From an uncultured Ruminococcus sp. (GTDB taxonomy: Bacteria; Bacillota; Clostridia; Oscillospirales; Ruminococcaceae): DNA of 5,168 bases. The first letter of the stretch is position 1. Each line of letters starts with the position of its first letter. The position numbers and the translations under genes are program-made. This document shows positions 1 through 4,816 of the stretch, in pieces. The notes under the pieces were generated by a model. It saw nothing but the letters and a program-made list of their open reading frames with translations, had not been told where the DNA came from and made no database searches. The DNA lies in NCBI GenBank assembly GCA_945876155.1, contig CAMCMW010000152.1, positions 1 through 5,168 of the forward strand, given 5' to 3'.

Positions 1-820
1 CATGAACCTTGATTATCTCCTCGTCGTCAACTACAACAACGCAGTCACCGATAGTTTCAAGGTACGCTCTGAGCATAAAAGGGTCAGCATTACTGTTTCG
101 TTCTATGATATACTCGGTGCAGTAGGAATACTTTATCTCCTCGTCATTGTCCGGCTGTGAGATATCCAGGGTTTTTGCCTCCGCCTTTTGCTCATTGCTC
201 AGGGCGATTTTTCCCCCTCTGAACACTCCCAGCATTGCATCAAATATAATTACAAGTCCCTGTCCCCCGGCGTCAACTACTCCGGCTTTTTTCAGCACCG
301 GCAGCTGTTCGGGAGTTTTTTCAAGGGCGTCCTGTGCGGCTGTGCAGACCTGTTCCCAGAATACCGCTAAATCCTCAGCCGTTTCAGCAAGCTCTGACGC
401 CTTTTCTGAGGCTACCCTTGAAACGGTCAGCACTGTACCCTCTGTGGGGTTCATAACCGCCTTATATGCGCTGTCAACGCCTATTTCAAGCGCCTTTGCA
501 ATGTTACTGCACTCTGCACTGTCAAGACCGTTCATACCCTTTGCCAGTCCACGGAAAATAAGGGAGAGAATTACCCCCGAATTTCCCCTTGCACCCCTCA
601 GCAATGCACCGGCGGCGGTTTCTGCAACCTTTGAAACGGAAACGCTGTCGTCAAGCACTTCAAGTTCCTTCACGGCGGCGTTCATTGTCAGCGACATATT
701 TGTACCCGTATCGCCGTCGGGGACAGGATAAACGTTAAGCCTGTCAACTTCTTTTCTGTGATTCTGTATGCTGATTCCGGCTGAAATCAGACTGTCTCTT
801 AAAATTTTACCTGTCAGCAA
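1..820 (-). CDS. fakA: DAK2 domain protein, fatty acid kinase subunit FakA (partial, C-terminus cut off by window edge)
   Basis: Reading the minus strand from 820 gives an open frame of 273 codons that runs off the left edge. It has the FakA/YloV signature. The DAK2 nucleotide-binding motif NVYPVPDGDTGTNM is at residues 29-42, with Asp35 and Asp37 as the expected metal ligands. RGARGNSGV is at 75-83 and DAGGQG at 183-188. The visible part ends in the GD(C)VVVVDDEEIIKVH segment typical of the middle domain. In characterised Firmicutes, FakA phosphorylates fatty acids presented by FakB (DegV-family) proteins, making acyl phosphate for phospholipid synthesis; it is cytosolic. Full family length is about 550 residues, so roughly half is present. 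The start is TTG at 818-820: an in-frame stop (830-832) lies three codons upstream, no ATG is available before the conserved region, and AAAGGTAGGG at 828-837 is a fitting ribosome binding site. It lies 17 nt after the Asp23-family gene and is probably cotranscribed with it. Family assignment is confident; kinase activity is inferred from homology. Confidence 0.93.
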   Translation of the reverse strand, partial: MLTGKILRDSLISAGISIQNHRKEVDRLNVYPVPDGDTGTNMSLTMNAAVKELEVLDDSVSVSKVAETAAGALLRGARGNSGVILSLIFRGLAKGMNGLDSAECSNIAKALEIGVDSAYKAVMNPTEGTVLTVSRVASEKASELAETAEDLAVFWEQVCTAAQDALEKTPEQLPVLKKAGVVDAGGQGLVIIFDAMLGVFRGGKIALSNEQKAEAKTLDISQPDNDEEIKYSYCTEYIIERNSNADPFMLRAYLETIGDCVVVVDDEEIIKVH

Positions 821-827
821 TATATAG

Positions 828-837
828 CCCTACCTTT
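828..837 (-). promoter_or_regulatory. Ribosome binding site fixing the TTG start of fakA
   Basis: On the minus strand AAAGGTAGGG sits 7 nt upstream of TTG at 818-820, inside the 17-nt gap after the Asp23-family stop codon. The in-frame TAG at 830-832 overlaps it, so translation of fakA cannot begin further upstream. Confidence 0.7.
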
Positions 838-1185
838 CTAAAGTTTTACCTCGTCAACATATACGCTGACAGAATGAACCGGTATTCCGGCAGTATCTTC
901 AAGTGCAAAACGCACCTTGTTCTTTATGCTTTTTACAACCGCTGATATATTTGTACCATAAGCGGCAGAAATATGAAGTGAAACCTTCACTTTGTTCTCA
1001 ATGATTTTAACATTGATACCCGTTCCCGGGAGAGGTTTTCCTAATTTTGAGAAAATATATTCCTTAAGGTTTGTACAGCTCATTTCCGCAACCCCGAAAC
1101 ACTCGGATACAGTTTTGCTTACCACTGATTTTATATAGTCTGTGGTGTATACGATTTTTCCGAGGTAATTTTCAGTAACAACCAT
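838..1185 (-). CDS. Asp23/Gls24 family envelope stress response protein (YloU-like)
   Basis: A 115-residue protein with the Asp23/Gls24 (DUF322) pattern. The N-terminus GKIVYTTDYIKSVVSKTV (residues 9-26) is followed by GVAEM (31-35), a short insert, then NVKIIENKVKVSLHISAAYG (58-77), NISAVVKSIKNKVRFALEDTAG (79-100) and a final VHSVSVYVDEVKL. No signal peptide or membrane segment is visible, so it is cytosolic or recruited to the membrane by a partner. Family members are linked to alkaline and cell-envelope stress, but the biochemical role is poorly defined. A short Asp23 gene directly before a DAK2-domain gene is the conserved yloU-yloV (fakA) arrangement, which supports both calls. The ATG at 1183-1185 has AGGAG at 1196-1200 with 10-nt spacing. 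Length is normal for the short YloU subgroup. Confidence 0.92.
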   Translation of the reverse strand: MVVTENYLGKIVYTTDYIKSVVSKTVSECFGVAEMSCTNLKEYIFSKLGKPLPGTGINVKIIENKVKVSLHISAAYGTNISAVVKSIKNKVRFALEDTAGIPVHSVSVYVDEVKL

Positions 1186-1219
1186 GAAACCGGCACTCCT
1201 TTATTTTTTATGTAATCAG

Positions 1220-1234
1220 GACTGTTTTACAGTC
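1220..1234 (-). other. Hairpin at the extreme 5' end of the Asp23-fakA transcript
   Basis: Perfect 6-bp inverted repeat GACTGT / ACAGTC with a 3-nt loop. It begins about 2 nt downstream of the transcription start predicted from the -10 box at 1243-1248. It could be a 5'-stabilising stem-loop or a small operator overlapping the initially transcribed region. The sequence does not distinguish these, and the stem is short. Confidence 0.4.
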
Positions 1235-1242
1235 TTGCTAAT

Positions 1243-1271
1243 AGTATAACACGTTTGCGGATTTTTTACAA
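1243..1271 (-). promoter_or_regulatory. Sigma-A-type promoter of the Asp23-fakA operon
   Basis: Minus strand: -35 TTGTAA (1266-1271), 17-nt spacer, -10 TATACT (1243-1248) with an upstream TGT that makes it an extended -10. Predicted transcription start is about 1236, giving a leader of roughly 50 nt before the ATG at 1185. It is the best promoter match in this gap and is correctly oriented for the two-gene unit. Confidence 0.7.
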
Positions 1272-1315
1272 GTGAAGAAAAACAATGTGTATTTTTGCAG
1301 TCTAGAACGTTTAAT

Positions 1316-1458
1316 TTGTAGGGGACGGCGCCCACGACGTCCCTCTGATTCTCCGTATGACTGCCGGTCGAGCCTCAAAGAAACATATACCATAAAATGA
1401 ACAACGAATTGTCCTGTCTGGTCACAGACCGGGACGTCGTGGGCGCCGTCCCCTACAA
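1316..1458. mobile_element. MITE-like element with perfect 28-bp terminal inverted repeats
   Basis: The segment at 1316-1343 (core GTAGGGGACGGCGCCCACG) is the exact reverse complement of 1431-1458, 28 of 28 bases, enclosing 87 bp with no open frame of note. Each arm is also a hairpin by itself: GGGACG and CGTCCC pair around a 10-nt loop. Just inside the right arm is a further small stem, GTCTG/CAGAC (1416-1429). The arms are far richer in GC than the surrounding AT-rich DNA. Size, perfect ends and lack of coding capacity fit a non-autonomous miniature inverted-repeat element, or a REP-like palindromic repeat. No clean target-site duplication is visible; the flanks AACGTTTAA (1306-1314) and TTAAGCGTT (1466-1474) are themselves nearly inverted copies (8 of 9). 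It sits between the spoVA terminator and the Asp23 promoter and interrupts no gene. Confidence 0.75.
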
Positions 1459-1520
1459 TAAAGTTTTAAGCGTTACATAGTACTACAATCATTTTTTCAG
1501 TAAACAATTCAGTATACAGC

Positions 1521-1542
1521 AAAAGGAGGACAAACGTCCTCC
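1521..1542 (-). terminator. Rho-independent terminator after spoVAE
   Basis: Perfect 7-bp stem GGAGGAC (1525-1531) / GTCCTCC (1536-1542) with a 4-nt loop. On the minus strand it is followed directly by TTTT (1521-1524). It starts 10 nt past the spoVAE stop codon. The T tract is short, but placement and stem are convincing. Confidence 0.8.
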
Positions 1543-1551
1543 ATAAAGAGA

Positions 1552-1905
1552 TTATTTATCCTTCGGTTTAAAAATCAACGCCGCCAGCAAACCAAATATA
1601 AGTGCGGCTGTGATTCCTCCGGCGGCACTGGTCATACCTCCGGTGAACACTCCTAAAAATCCCTTTTCATCAACCGCTTTTCTGACACCCTCAGCAAGAA
1701 GATGTCCGAAACCTGTCAGCGGTACCGACGCTCCTCCGCCGGCAAAGCTTATAAGTTTAGGGTACCAGCCGAACGCCGAAAGGACTACTCCGGCAACAAC
1801 GTATGCAACAAGTATCCTTGCCGGGGTAAGCTTTGTGTAGTCTATAAGCAGCTGTCCCACTGCACAGAACAGTCCGCCGATAAGAAATGCCCATAATAAT
1901 TCCAT
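1552..1905 (-). CDS. spoVAE: Stage V sporulation protein AE (SpoVAE/SpoVAEB)
   Basis: A 117-residue hydrophobic protein matching SpoVAE(B). MELLWAFLIGGLFCAVGQLL leads into IDYTKLTPARILV (residues 21-33), then AFGWY (44-48), the conserved SVPLTGFGHLLAEGV (60-74), KAVDEKGFLGVFTGG (76-90) and a final TAALIFGLLAALIF membrane helix. About four membrane segments are apparent: residues 3-20, 29-47, 52-72 and 85-113. With the other SpoVA proteins it forms the inner-membrane channel that moves Ca-dipicolinic acid into the forespore and releases it on germination. I chose the ATG at 1903-1905 because AAGGAG (1914-1919) lies 8 nt upstream and homologues start at MELLW/MEFLW. The frame is open to a TTG at 1932, but that would add nine residues and swallow the ribosome binding site. 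It follows spoVAD after 60 nt and ends in a terminator. Confidence 0.93.
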   Translation of the reverse strand: MELLWAFLIGGLFCAVGQLLIDYTKLTPARILVAYVVAGVVLSAFGWYPKLISFAGGGASVPLTGFGHLLAEGVRKAVDEKGFLGVFTGGMTSAAGGITAALIFGLLAALIFKPKDK

Positions 1906-1913
1906 TTTTAAAA

Positions 1914-1919
1914 CTCCTT
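1914..1919 (-). promoter_or_regulatory. Ribosome binding site deciding the spoVAE start
   Basis: AAGGAG on the minus strand, 8 nt before the ATG at 1903-1905. It rules out the longer reading from the in-frame TTG at 1930-1932. Confidence 0.75.
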
Positions 1920-1922
1920 GAC

Positions 1923-1962
1923 TTTTCAACAATCATTTCATAGTATGTTGAAAACTTTTCAA
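1923..1962 (-). repeat. Intercistronic inverted repeats between spoVAD and spoVAE
   Basis: TTTTCAAC (1923-1930) and GTTGAAAA (1947-1954) can form an 8-bp stem with a 16-nt loop. The second arm also belongs to a 15-bp palindrome, TTGAAAACTTTTCAA (1948-1962), so two alternative pairings are possible. The spoVAE ribosome binding site (1914-1919) stays outside both. A role in mRNA processing, differential expression or regulator binding is possible but not shown. Confidence 0.45.
1941..1947 (-). promoter_or_regulatory. Possible forespore sigma (F/G) -10 element before spoVAE
   Basis: The minus strand reads CATACTA, a perfect match to the sigma-G/sigma-F -10 consensus as known from Bacillus subtilis. 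It is well placed to start a roughly 29-nt leader before spoVAE. The -35 region is weak: AAATA occurs only at a 19-nt spacing. This may be a secondary promoter within the operon or chance. Confidence 0.3.
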
Positions 1963-1965
1963 TTT

Positions 1966-2982
1966 CTATTTTTTGTTGTGACTGATATGCACCAGATGCG
2001 CAATGGACGGTATAGACTCCCCCTGCTGTGAGGCAGTCGGTGACATCAGCGCACCTGTGCCGACAAACAGCATATCCTTTATCTCACCAGTCTGCACTCT
2101 CGGCAGAAAATGTCCGCAGAGAATACTTGCACTGCACCCGCAGCCTGAACCTCCGGCGTGAGTGTCCTGTTCGTCGGCATTGAATATCATAACTCCGCAG
2201 TCCTTGTGCTGACGGCTTATGTCAACATCATCTTTTTCCAGCAGCTGCATTAAAAGTTTACTGCCTACGTGTCCTAAATCACCGGTAACGATGTAATCGA
2301 AATCCTCCGGTGAAAGGGAAGTGTCGTCAAGGTACTTCTTTATCGTGGACGCTGCCGCCGGTGCCATTGCCGCACCCATATTGTTGGCGTCGGTCACACC
2401 CAGGTCTGTGATTGTTCCGATTGTTGCCCCCCTTACATAAGGCGCTCCCCCCTCGGGGGAAAGTATAACGGCTCCGGACGCCGTACAGGTCCACTGTGCG
2501 GAGGGAGGTCTCTGACCACCGTAGGAAAGGGGAAAACGAAACTGTCTTTCCGCTGTTGAAAAGTGCGAGGAGGTCGCCGCCGCAACGTTTCCTCCGATAC
2601 CGCTGTCTGTAAGAAGCGAGGACAGAAGAATTCCCTCCGCCATGGTCGAACAGGCACCGTAAAGCCCCAGAAAGGGAATGTTCAGCGAACGCAGTCCGTA
2701 GGTCGTGCCGATACACTGGTTTATCAGGTCTCCGGAAAAAATGTAGTCGATATCAGCGTCTTTCAGATTCGCCTTTGATATCGCAAGGCTGACTGTCTGC
2801 TTTTGCAGTTCACTTTCAGCCTGTTCCCAGGTCTCCTGTCCGAAATGACTGTCCTTCACTACCTTGTCAAAGCAGTTTCCCATTGGTCCTTCCGACTCCT
2901 TTGAGCCTGCTATGGACGCAAATGCTTTGATAGACGGTGAATTTTCAGTTAAAAATGTGTTTCTGCTGATTTTCTTTGCCAT
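1966..2982 (-). CDS. spoVAD: Stage V sporulation protein AD (SpoVAD)
   Basis: A 338-residue soluble protein with the SpoVAD thiolase-like fold, full family length. Recognisable segments are GPMGNCFDK (32-40), DIDYIFSGDLINQC (77-90), PFLGLYGACSTMAEG (103-117), ATSSHFSTAERQFRFPLSYG (136-155), RPPSAQWTCTASGA (158-171), DFDYIVTGDLGHVG (227-240), HAGGSGCGCSA (275-285) and FVGTGALMSP (306-315). SpoVAD binds dipicolinic acid at the outer face of the forespore inner membrane and is needed for its uptake. It has lost thiolase chemistry, though Cys111 sits where the thiolase nucleophile would be. The ATG at 2980-2982 has GGAGG five nt upstream. The next gene is spoVAE. Upstream is a DUF4830 gene, not the expected spoVAC, so SpoVAC, if present, must be encoded elsewhere. 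Confidence 0.96.
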   Translation of the reverse strand: MAKKISRNTFLTENSPSIKAFASIAGSKESEGPMGNCFDKVVKDSHFGQETWEQAESELQKQTVSLAISKANLKDADIDYIFSGDLINQCIGTTYGLRSLNIPFLGLYGACSTMAEGILLSSLLTDSGIGGNVAAATSSHFSTAERQFRFPLSYGGQRPPSAQWTCTASGAVILSPEGGAPYVRGATIGTITDLGVTDANNMGAAMAPAAASTIKKYLDDTSLSPEDFDYIVTGDLGHVGSKLLMQLLEKDDVDISRQHKDCGVMIFNADEQDTHAGGSGCGCSASILCGHFLPRVQTGEIKDMLFVGTGALMSPTASQQGESIPSIAHLVHISHNKK

Positions 2983-3011
2983 ATCTGCCTCCGGTTTAAT
3001 TTGTTTTCAGG

Positions 3012-3040
3012 TATTATTTGTTTTATTCACCGGATTATAC
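3012..3040 (-). promoter_or_regulatory. Candidate sporulation (sigma-G/F-type) promoter of spoVAD-spoVAE
   Basis: Minus strand: GTATA (3036-3040), a fit to the sigma-G -35 pattern GHATR, then a 17-nt spacer, then AATAATA (3012-3018), matching six of seven positions of CATWHTA. Transcription would start near 3005, with a leader of about 22 nt carrying the GGAGG. The B. subtilis spoVA operon is sigma-G dependent, which makes this biologically expected. The DNA is AT-rich, so chance matches are possible. Confidence 0.4.
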
Positions 3041-3062
3041 AGTTTTATAAAAAATTTGTTGA
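3034..3062 (-). promoter_or_regulatory. Alternative sigma-A-type promoter upstream of spoVAD
   Basis: Minus strand: TCAACA (3057-3062), 17-nt spacer, perfect TATAAT (3034-3039). It overlaps the sporulation-type candidate, so the gap may hold one or both. The -35 matches only four of six positions. Confidence 0.35.
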
Positions 3063-3099
3063 CGGAAAAGTTTTTATGTGGCATAATTATTTTGTAAAC

Positions 3100-3510
3100 T
3101 TAAACTGATTTTATGAAACCGTCCGGCTTCTGCTGAATGAGGGCGGCACTGATAAGCTCGTTTTCAGATGTGACAAGCAATTGCGCTGTGACACCGGTTT
3201 CGCCGTAGTTTTCAACAGTATATGTATAGCAAGTTACTTCTTCACCTTTATGGGATTCAAGGTCAAATCCGGACTTCTTCATCTCGTCCGCAAAGGTCTT
3301 GTAACTGCCGGTGAATTTCTGCGGTATTTTTACGGTTTCACTGCCAAGGGGAGTAACCTTCCAGCCACGGATATTCAGGTACGGCTCAAGCTGGTATTCG
3401 CTCAGAATAAGCCTTTCCTCCGGCGTACTCCCGGTATCCCTCCGGCTGATAAAAAATATTCCGGCAATAACTACCGATATTGCCACTAAAACAGCGATTT
3501 TTTTCTTCAT
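3100..3510 (-). CDS. DUF4830-type membrane-anchored protein of unknown function
   Basis: A 136-residue protein. Residues 4-22 (IAVLVAISVVIAGIFFISR) form one hydrophobic segment after MKKK, an uncleaved anchor or signal; there is no lipobox cysteine. The rest is a soluble extracytoplasmic domain: YLNIRGWKV (44-52), KIPQKFTGSYKTFADEMKKSGFDL (61-84), HKGEEVTCYTYTVENYG (87-103), a TAQLLVTSENELISAALI strand pair (108-125) and PDGFIKSV at the end. This order (YL..GW, IP..F, QK/KSGFDL-type helix, YTY..NY, closing DGF) resembles the DUF4830 family of Clostridia, recalled from memory and not searched. The start is ATG 3508-3510, with GAGGAG (3519-3524) nine nt upstream; the frame also opens at a GTG at 3544-3546, which has no comparable site. 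It lies 117 nt before spoVAD on the same strand, so a link to sporulation is possible but only positional. Confidence 0.75.
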   Translation of the reverse strand: MKKKIAVLVAISVVIAGIFFISRRDTGSTPEERLILSEYQLEPYLNIRGWKVTPLGSETVKIPQKFTGSYKTFADEMKKSGFDLESHKGEEVTCYTYTVENYGETGVTAQLLVTSENELISAALIQQKPDGFIKSV

Positions 3511-3530
3511 AAGATTCAACTCCTCAGCAG

Positions 3531-3559
3531 ATAAAAATTTTTTCACTGTGTTTTGTCAA
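3531..3559 (-). promoter_or_regulatory. Candidate promoter of the DUF4830 gene
   Basis: Minus strand: perfect TTGACA (3554-3559), 17-nt spacer, weaker TTTTAT (3531-3536). Transcription would begin near 3524, at the edge of the ribosome binding site, giving a very short leader of about 15 nt. Confidence 0.4.
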
Positions 3560-3683
3560 CTGATTTTTACTAACCAGTTAAAGTTCACTCAGGCTTTCAT
3601 TTCATTAGAACGACTTCAGCTGCAATTATGGTGTAGTCAGTTTAAACAACGCAGTTTAGTTCACTAACCAAATCCCAGTGATT

Positions 3684-3699
3684 TGCAGCTTTAGCTGCA
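3684..3699. repeat. Small palindrome in the divergent intergenic region
   Basis: TGCAGCT and AGCTGCA form a perfect 7-bp stem around TT. It opens the structured part of the gap at 3511-3924. The stretch before it (3560-3683) shows only short similarities, such as ACTAACCA at 3569-3576 and 3663-3670, and no gene. Confidence 0.5.
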
Positions 3700-3706
3700 C
3701 AAGCCT

Positions 3707-3863
3707 CCCACGGCGTCTGAGTGGGTGTCCTTTCTTTGTAACGCATCGAAGGACAAGCAAAGAAAGTTAATACCCCACCGCCTTGTAAAGGTAAAATCTA
3801 AGGACATAAAAAAAATGAACCAAACAAAATAATGGCATTTGTTTCTTTGTGCCGTCAAAGAAA
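3707..3863. repeat. Repeat-rich stem-loop region, possible non-autonomous repeat element
   Basis: Several inverted repeats are packed together: CCCAC/GTGGG (3707-3711 and 3721-3725), CTTTCTTTG/CAAAGAAAG (3730-3738 and 3758-3766, flanked by further partial pairing of GGGT with ACCC), AAACAAA/TTTGTTT (3822-3828 and 3838-3844), and TTTCTTTG/CAAAGAAA (3842-3849 and 3856-3863). The last and second stems use the same arm sequence, so arms can pair within or between hairpins. No gene of credible length lies in 3511-3924 on either strand. The region could be an interspersed palindromic repeat or a structured leader of the rsuA gene that starts at 3925. I favour a repeat, without proof. Confidence 0.5.
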
Positions 3864-3924
3864 TACCACCAGCGCATAGTAATTAGTATTCACAGAAAAA
3901 ATAAAAAATGAAAGGAAATCAAAA

Positions 3925-4707
3925 ATGAAACAGCGTCTTGACAGATTTTTGTCTGAACAGACTATCTATACCCGCACCGACATCAGCAAGCTTTTGTGGA
4001 AACGCAAGGTTGCGGTCAACGGAAAAATCACAAGAGAAGGCGAACTGAAAATTGACCCTCAGACCGACAGGGTTGAAGTTTCCGGTAACGAGATAATTTA
4101 CCGTGAAAAAATCTACATCATACTAAACAAGCCTGCCGGATATGTCTGCGCCACAGAGGACAAGAATGACCCCACCGTCATTGACCTTGTCCCCGACCAC
4201 CTTAAACGAAAAGACATCTTCCCTGCCGGACGCCTTGACAAGGACAGCGAGGGAATGGTGCTTATAACCAATGACGGCGCACTCAGTCACAAAATCCTCT
4301 CCCCCAAAAAGCATATTCCAAAATATTACATGGTAAAGCTGCGTGAAAATTTTGTTGAAAATTATGAAAGGTTATTTTCAGAGGGTATTGTTATAAGCGG
4401 AGGTGAACATTGTCTTCCGGCTGAGGTCAGAGCCTGTCCGGGTACGGAAAATATGGCTTTTATTGAGCTTTTTGAGGGTAAATTTCATCAAGTTAAAAGA
4501 ATGTTTGAAAGTGTTGAAAACAGTGTTGAAAAGCTGGTGAGAGTACAGATGGGAAGTCTTGAAATGCCCGAAAATCTGGGACTTGGACAGTCTATGGAGA
4601 TTTTGCACAACGATGTTGAAAAACTGTTGAAACAGTCACCCTTTGAAGAGGTTTTCAAGTGCTTTTCAACGAAATTTTCGTCATATTGGATAAACAAGTT
4701 AGAATAA
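3925..4707 (+). CDS. rsuA: RsuA-family 16S rRNA pseudouridine synthase
   Basis: A 260-residue protein with the RsuA/RluB/E/F layout. An S4 RNA-binding domain covers residues 2-50 (RLDRFLSEQTIYTRTDISKL, then VAVNGKITREG). The catalytic domain follows, starting YIILNKPAGYVCATED (64-79). The active-site motif AGRLDKDSEGMVLITNDG is at 101-118, with Asp105 the conserved catalytic aspartate. YYMVKL (134-139), FEGKFHQVKRMFE (183-195) and MGSLEMPENLGLGQ (209-222) complete the family set. RsuA isomerises uridine 516 (E. coli numbering) of 16S rRNA to pseudouridine; the exact target here is inferred from the subfamily. The protein is somewhat longer than the usual 230-240 residues, with an unremarkable tail after about residue 235. 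AAAGGA lies 8 nt before the ATG. It is divergent from the DUF4830 gene, and no clear promoter or terminator was found for it. Confidence 0.93.
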   Translation: MKQRLDRFLSEQTIYTRTDISKLLWKRKVAVNGKITREGELKIDPQTDRVEVSGNEIIYREKIYIILNKPAGYVCATEDKNDPTVIDLVPDHLKRKDIFPAGRLDKDSEGMVLITNDGALSHKILSPKKHIPKYYMVKLRENFVENYERLFSEGIVISGGEHCLPAEVRACPGTENMAFIELFEGKFHQVKRMFESVENSVEKLVRVQMGSLEMPENLGLGQSMEILHNDVEKLLKQSPFEEVFKCFSTKFSSYWINKLE

Positions 4708-4725
4708 CTTTGGCTAATTAGTGAC

Positions 4726-4754
4726 TTGAAACATTGTTAAAAATTTGGTATTAT
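4726..4754 (+). promoter_or_regulatory. Sigma-A promoter of the ABC ATPase gene
   Basis: TTGAAA (4726-4731), 17-nt spacer, TATTAT (4749-4754): five of six matches at each box with optimal spacing. Start is predicted near 4761, giving a leader of about 56 nt that ends in GGGAGG (4801-4806), 10 nt before the ATG. It indicates the ATPase gene is transcribed independently of rsuA. Confidence 0.75.
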
Positions 4755-4765
4755 ATTATTATAGT

Positions 4766-4786
4766 TAATCTGGAGTATCCGGTTAG
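4766..4786 (+). other. Imperfect dyad in the leader of the ABC ATPase gene
   Basis: CTGGA-GTA-TCCGG (4770-4782), with one wobble position and partly symmetrical flanks (TAAT on the left, TTAG on the right), lies just downstream of the predicted transcription start. A regulator-binding site or weak RNA stem is possible, but I do not recognise a specific operator. Confidence 0.25.
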
Positions 4787-4816
4787 CAGAAATTTATTAT
4801 GGGAGGAATTGATAAA

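Noticed and set aside
147..731. 194-codon open frame on the plus strand
   Set aside because: It lies wholly opposite fakA, whose minus-strand translation carries clear conserved motifs. The plus-strand product is serine/alanine/proline-rich and resembles nothing; it is a shadow.
1344..1430. Possible gene or small RNA in the interior of the inverted-repeat element
   Set aside because: No open frame with a start and ribosome binding site, and no convincing promoter; only a short GTCTG/CAGAC stem is present.
1316..1458. CRISPR-like repeat pair
   Set aside because: The two copies are inverted, not direct, and there are only two, so this is not an array.
1536..1542. Ribosome binding site for a plus-strand gene near GGAGG at 1525
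   Set aside because: The GGAGGAC is one arm of the spoVAE terminator stem, and no plus-strand gene follows it.
2327..2716. 129-codon minus-strand frame and other frames inside spoVAD
   Set aside because: They overlap the full-length, strongly conserved SpoVAD in other frames and have no ribosome binding sites or recognisable domains.
3311..3667. 118-codon plus-strand frame overlapping the DUF4830 gene
   Set aside because: Mostly antisense to a gene with a good start, ribosome binding site and membrane anchor; its product has no recognisable features.
3815..3879. Tiny plus-strand frames (5 codons at 3815, 15 codons at 3832) upstream of rsuA, the first after AAGGA
   Set aside because: They are too short to judge, lie inside the inverted-repeat region, and lack the codon pattern of a known leader peptide. 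An attenuation role would need comparative support.
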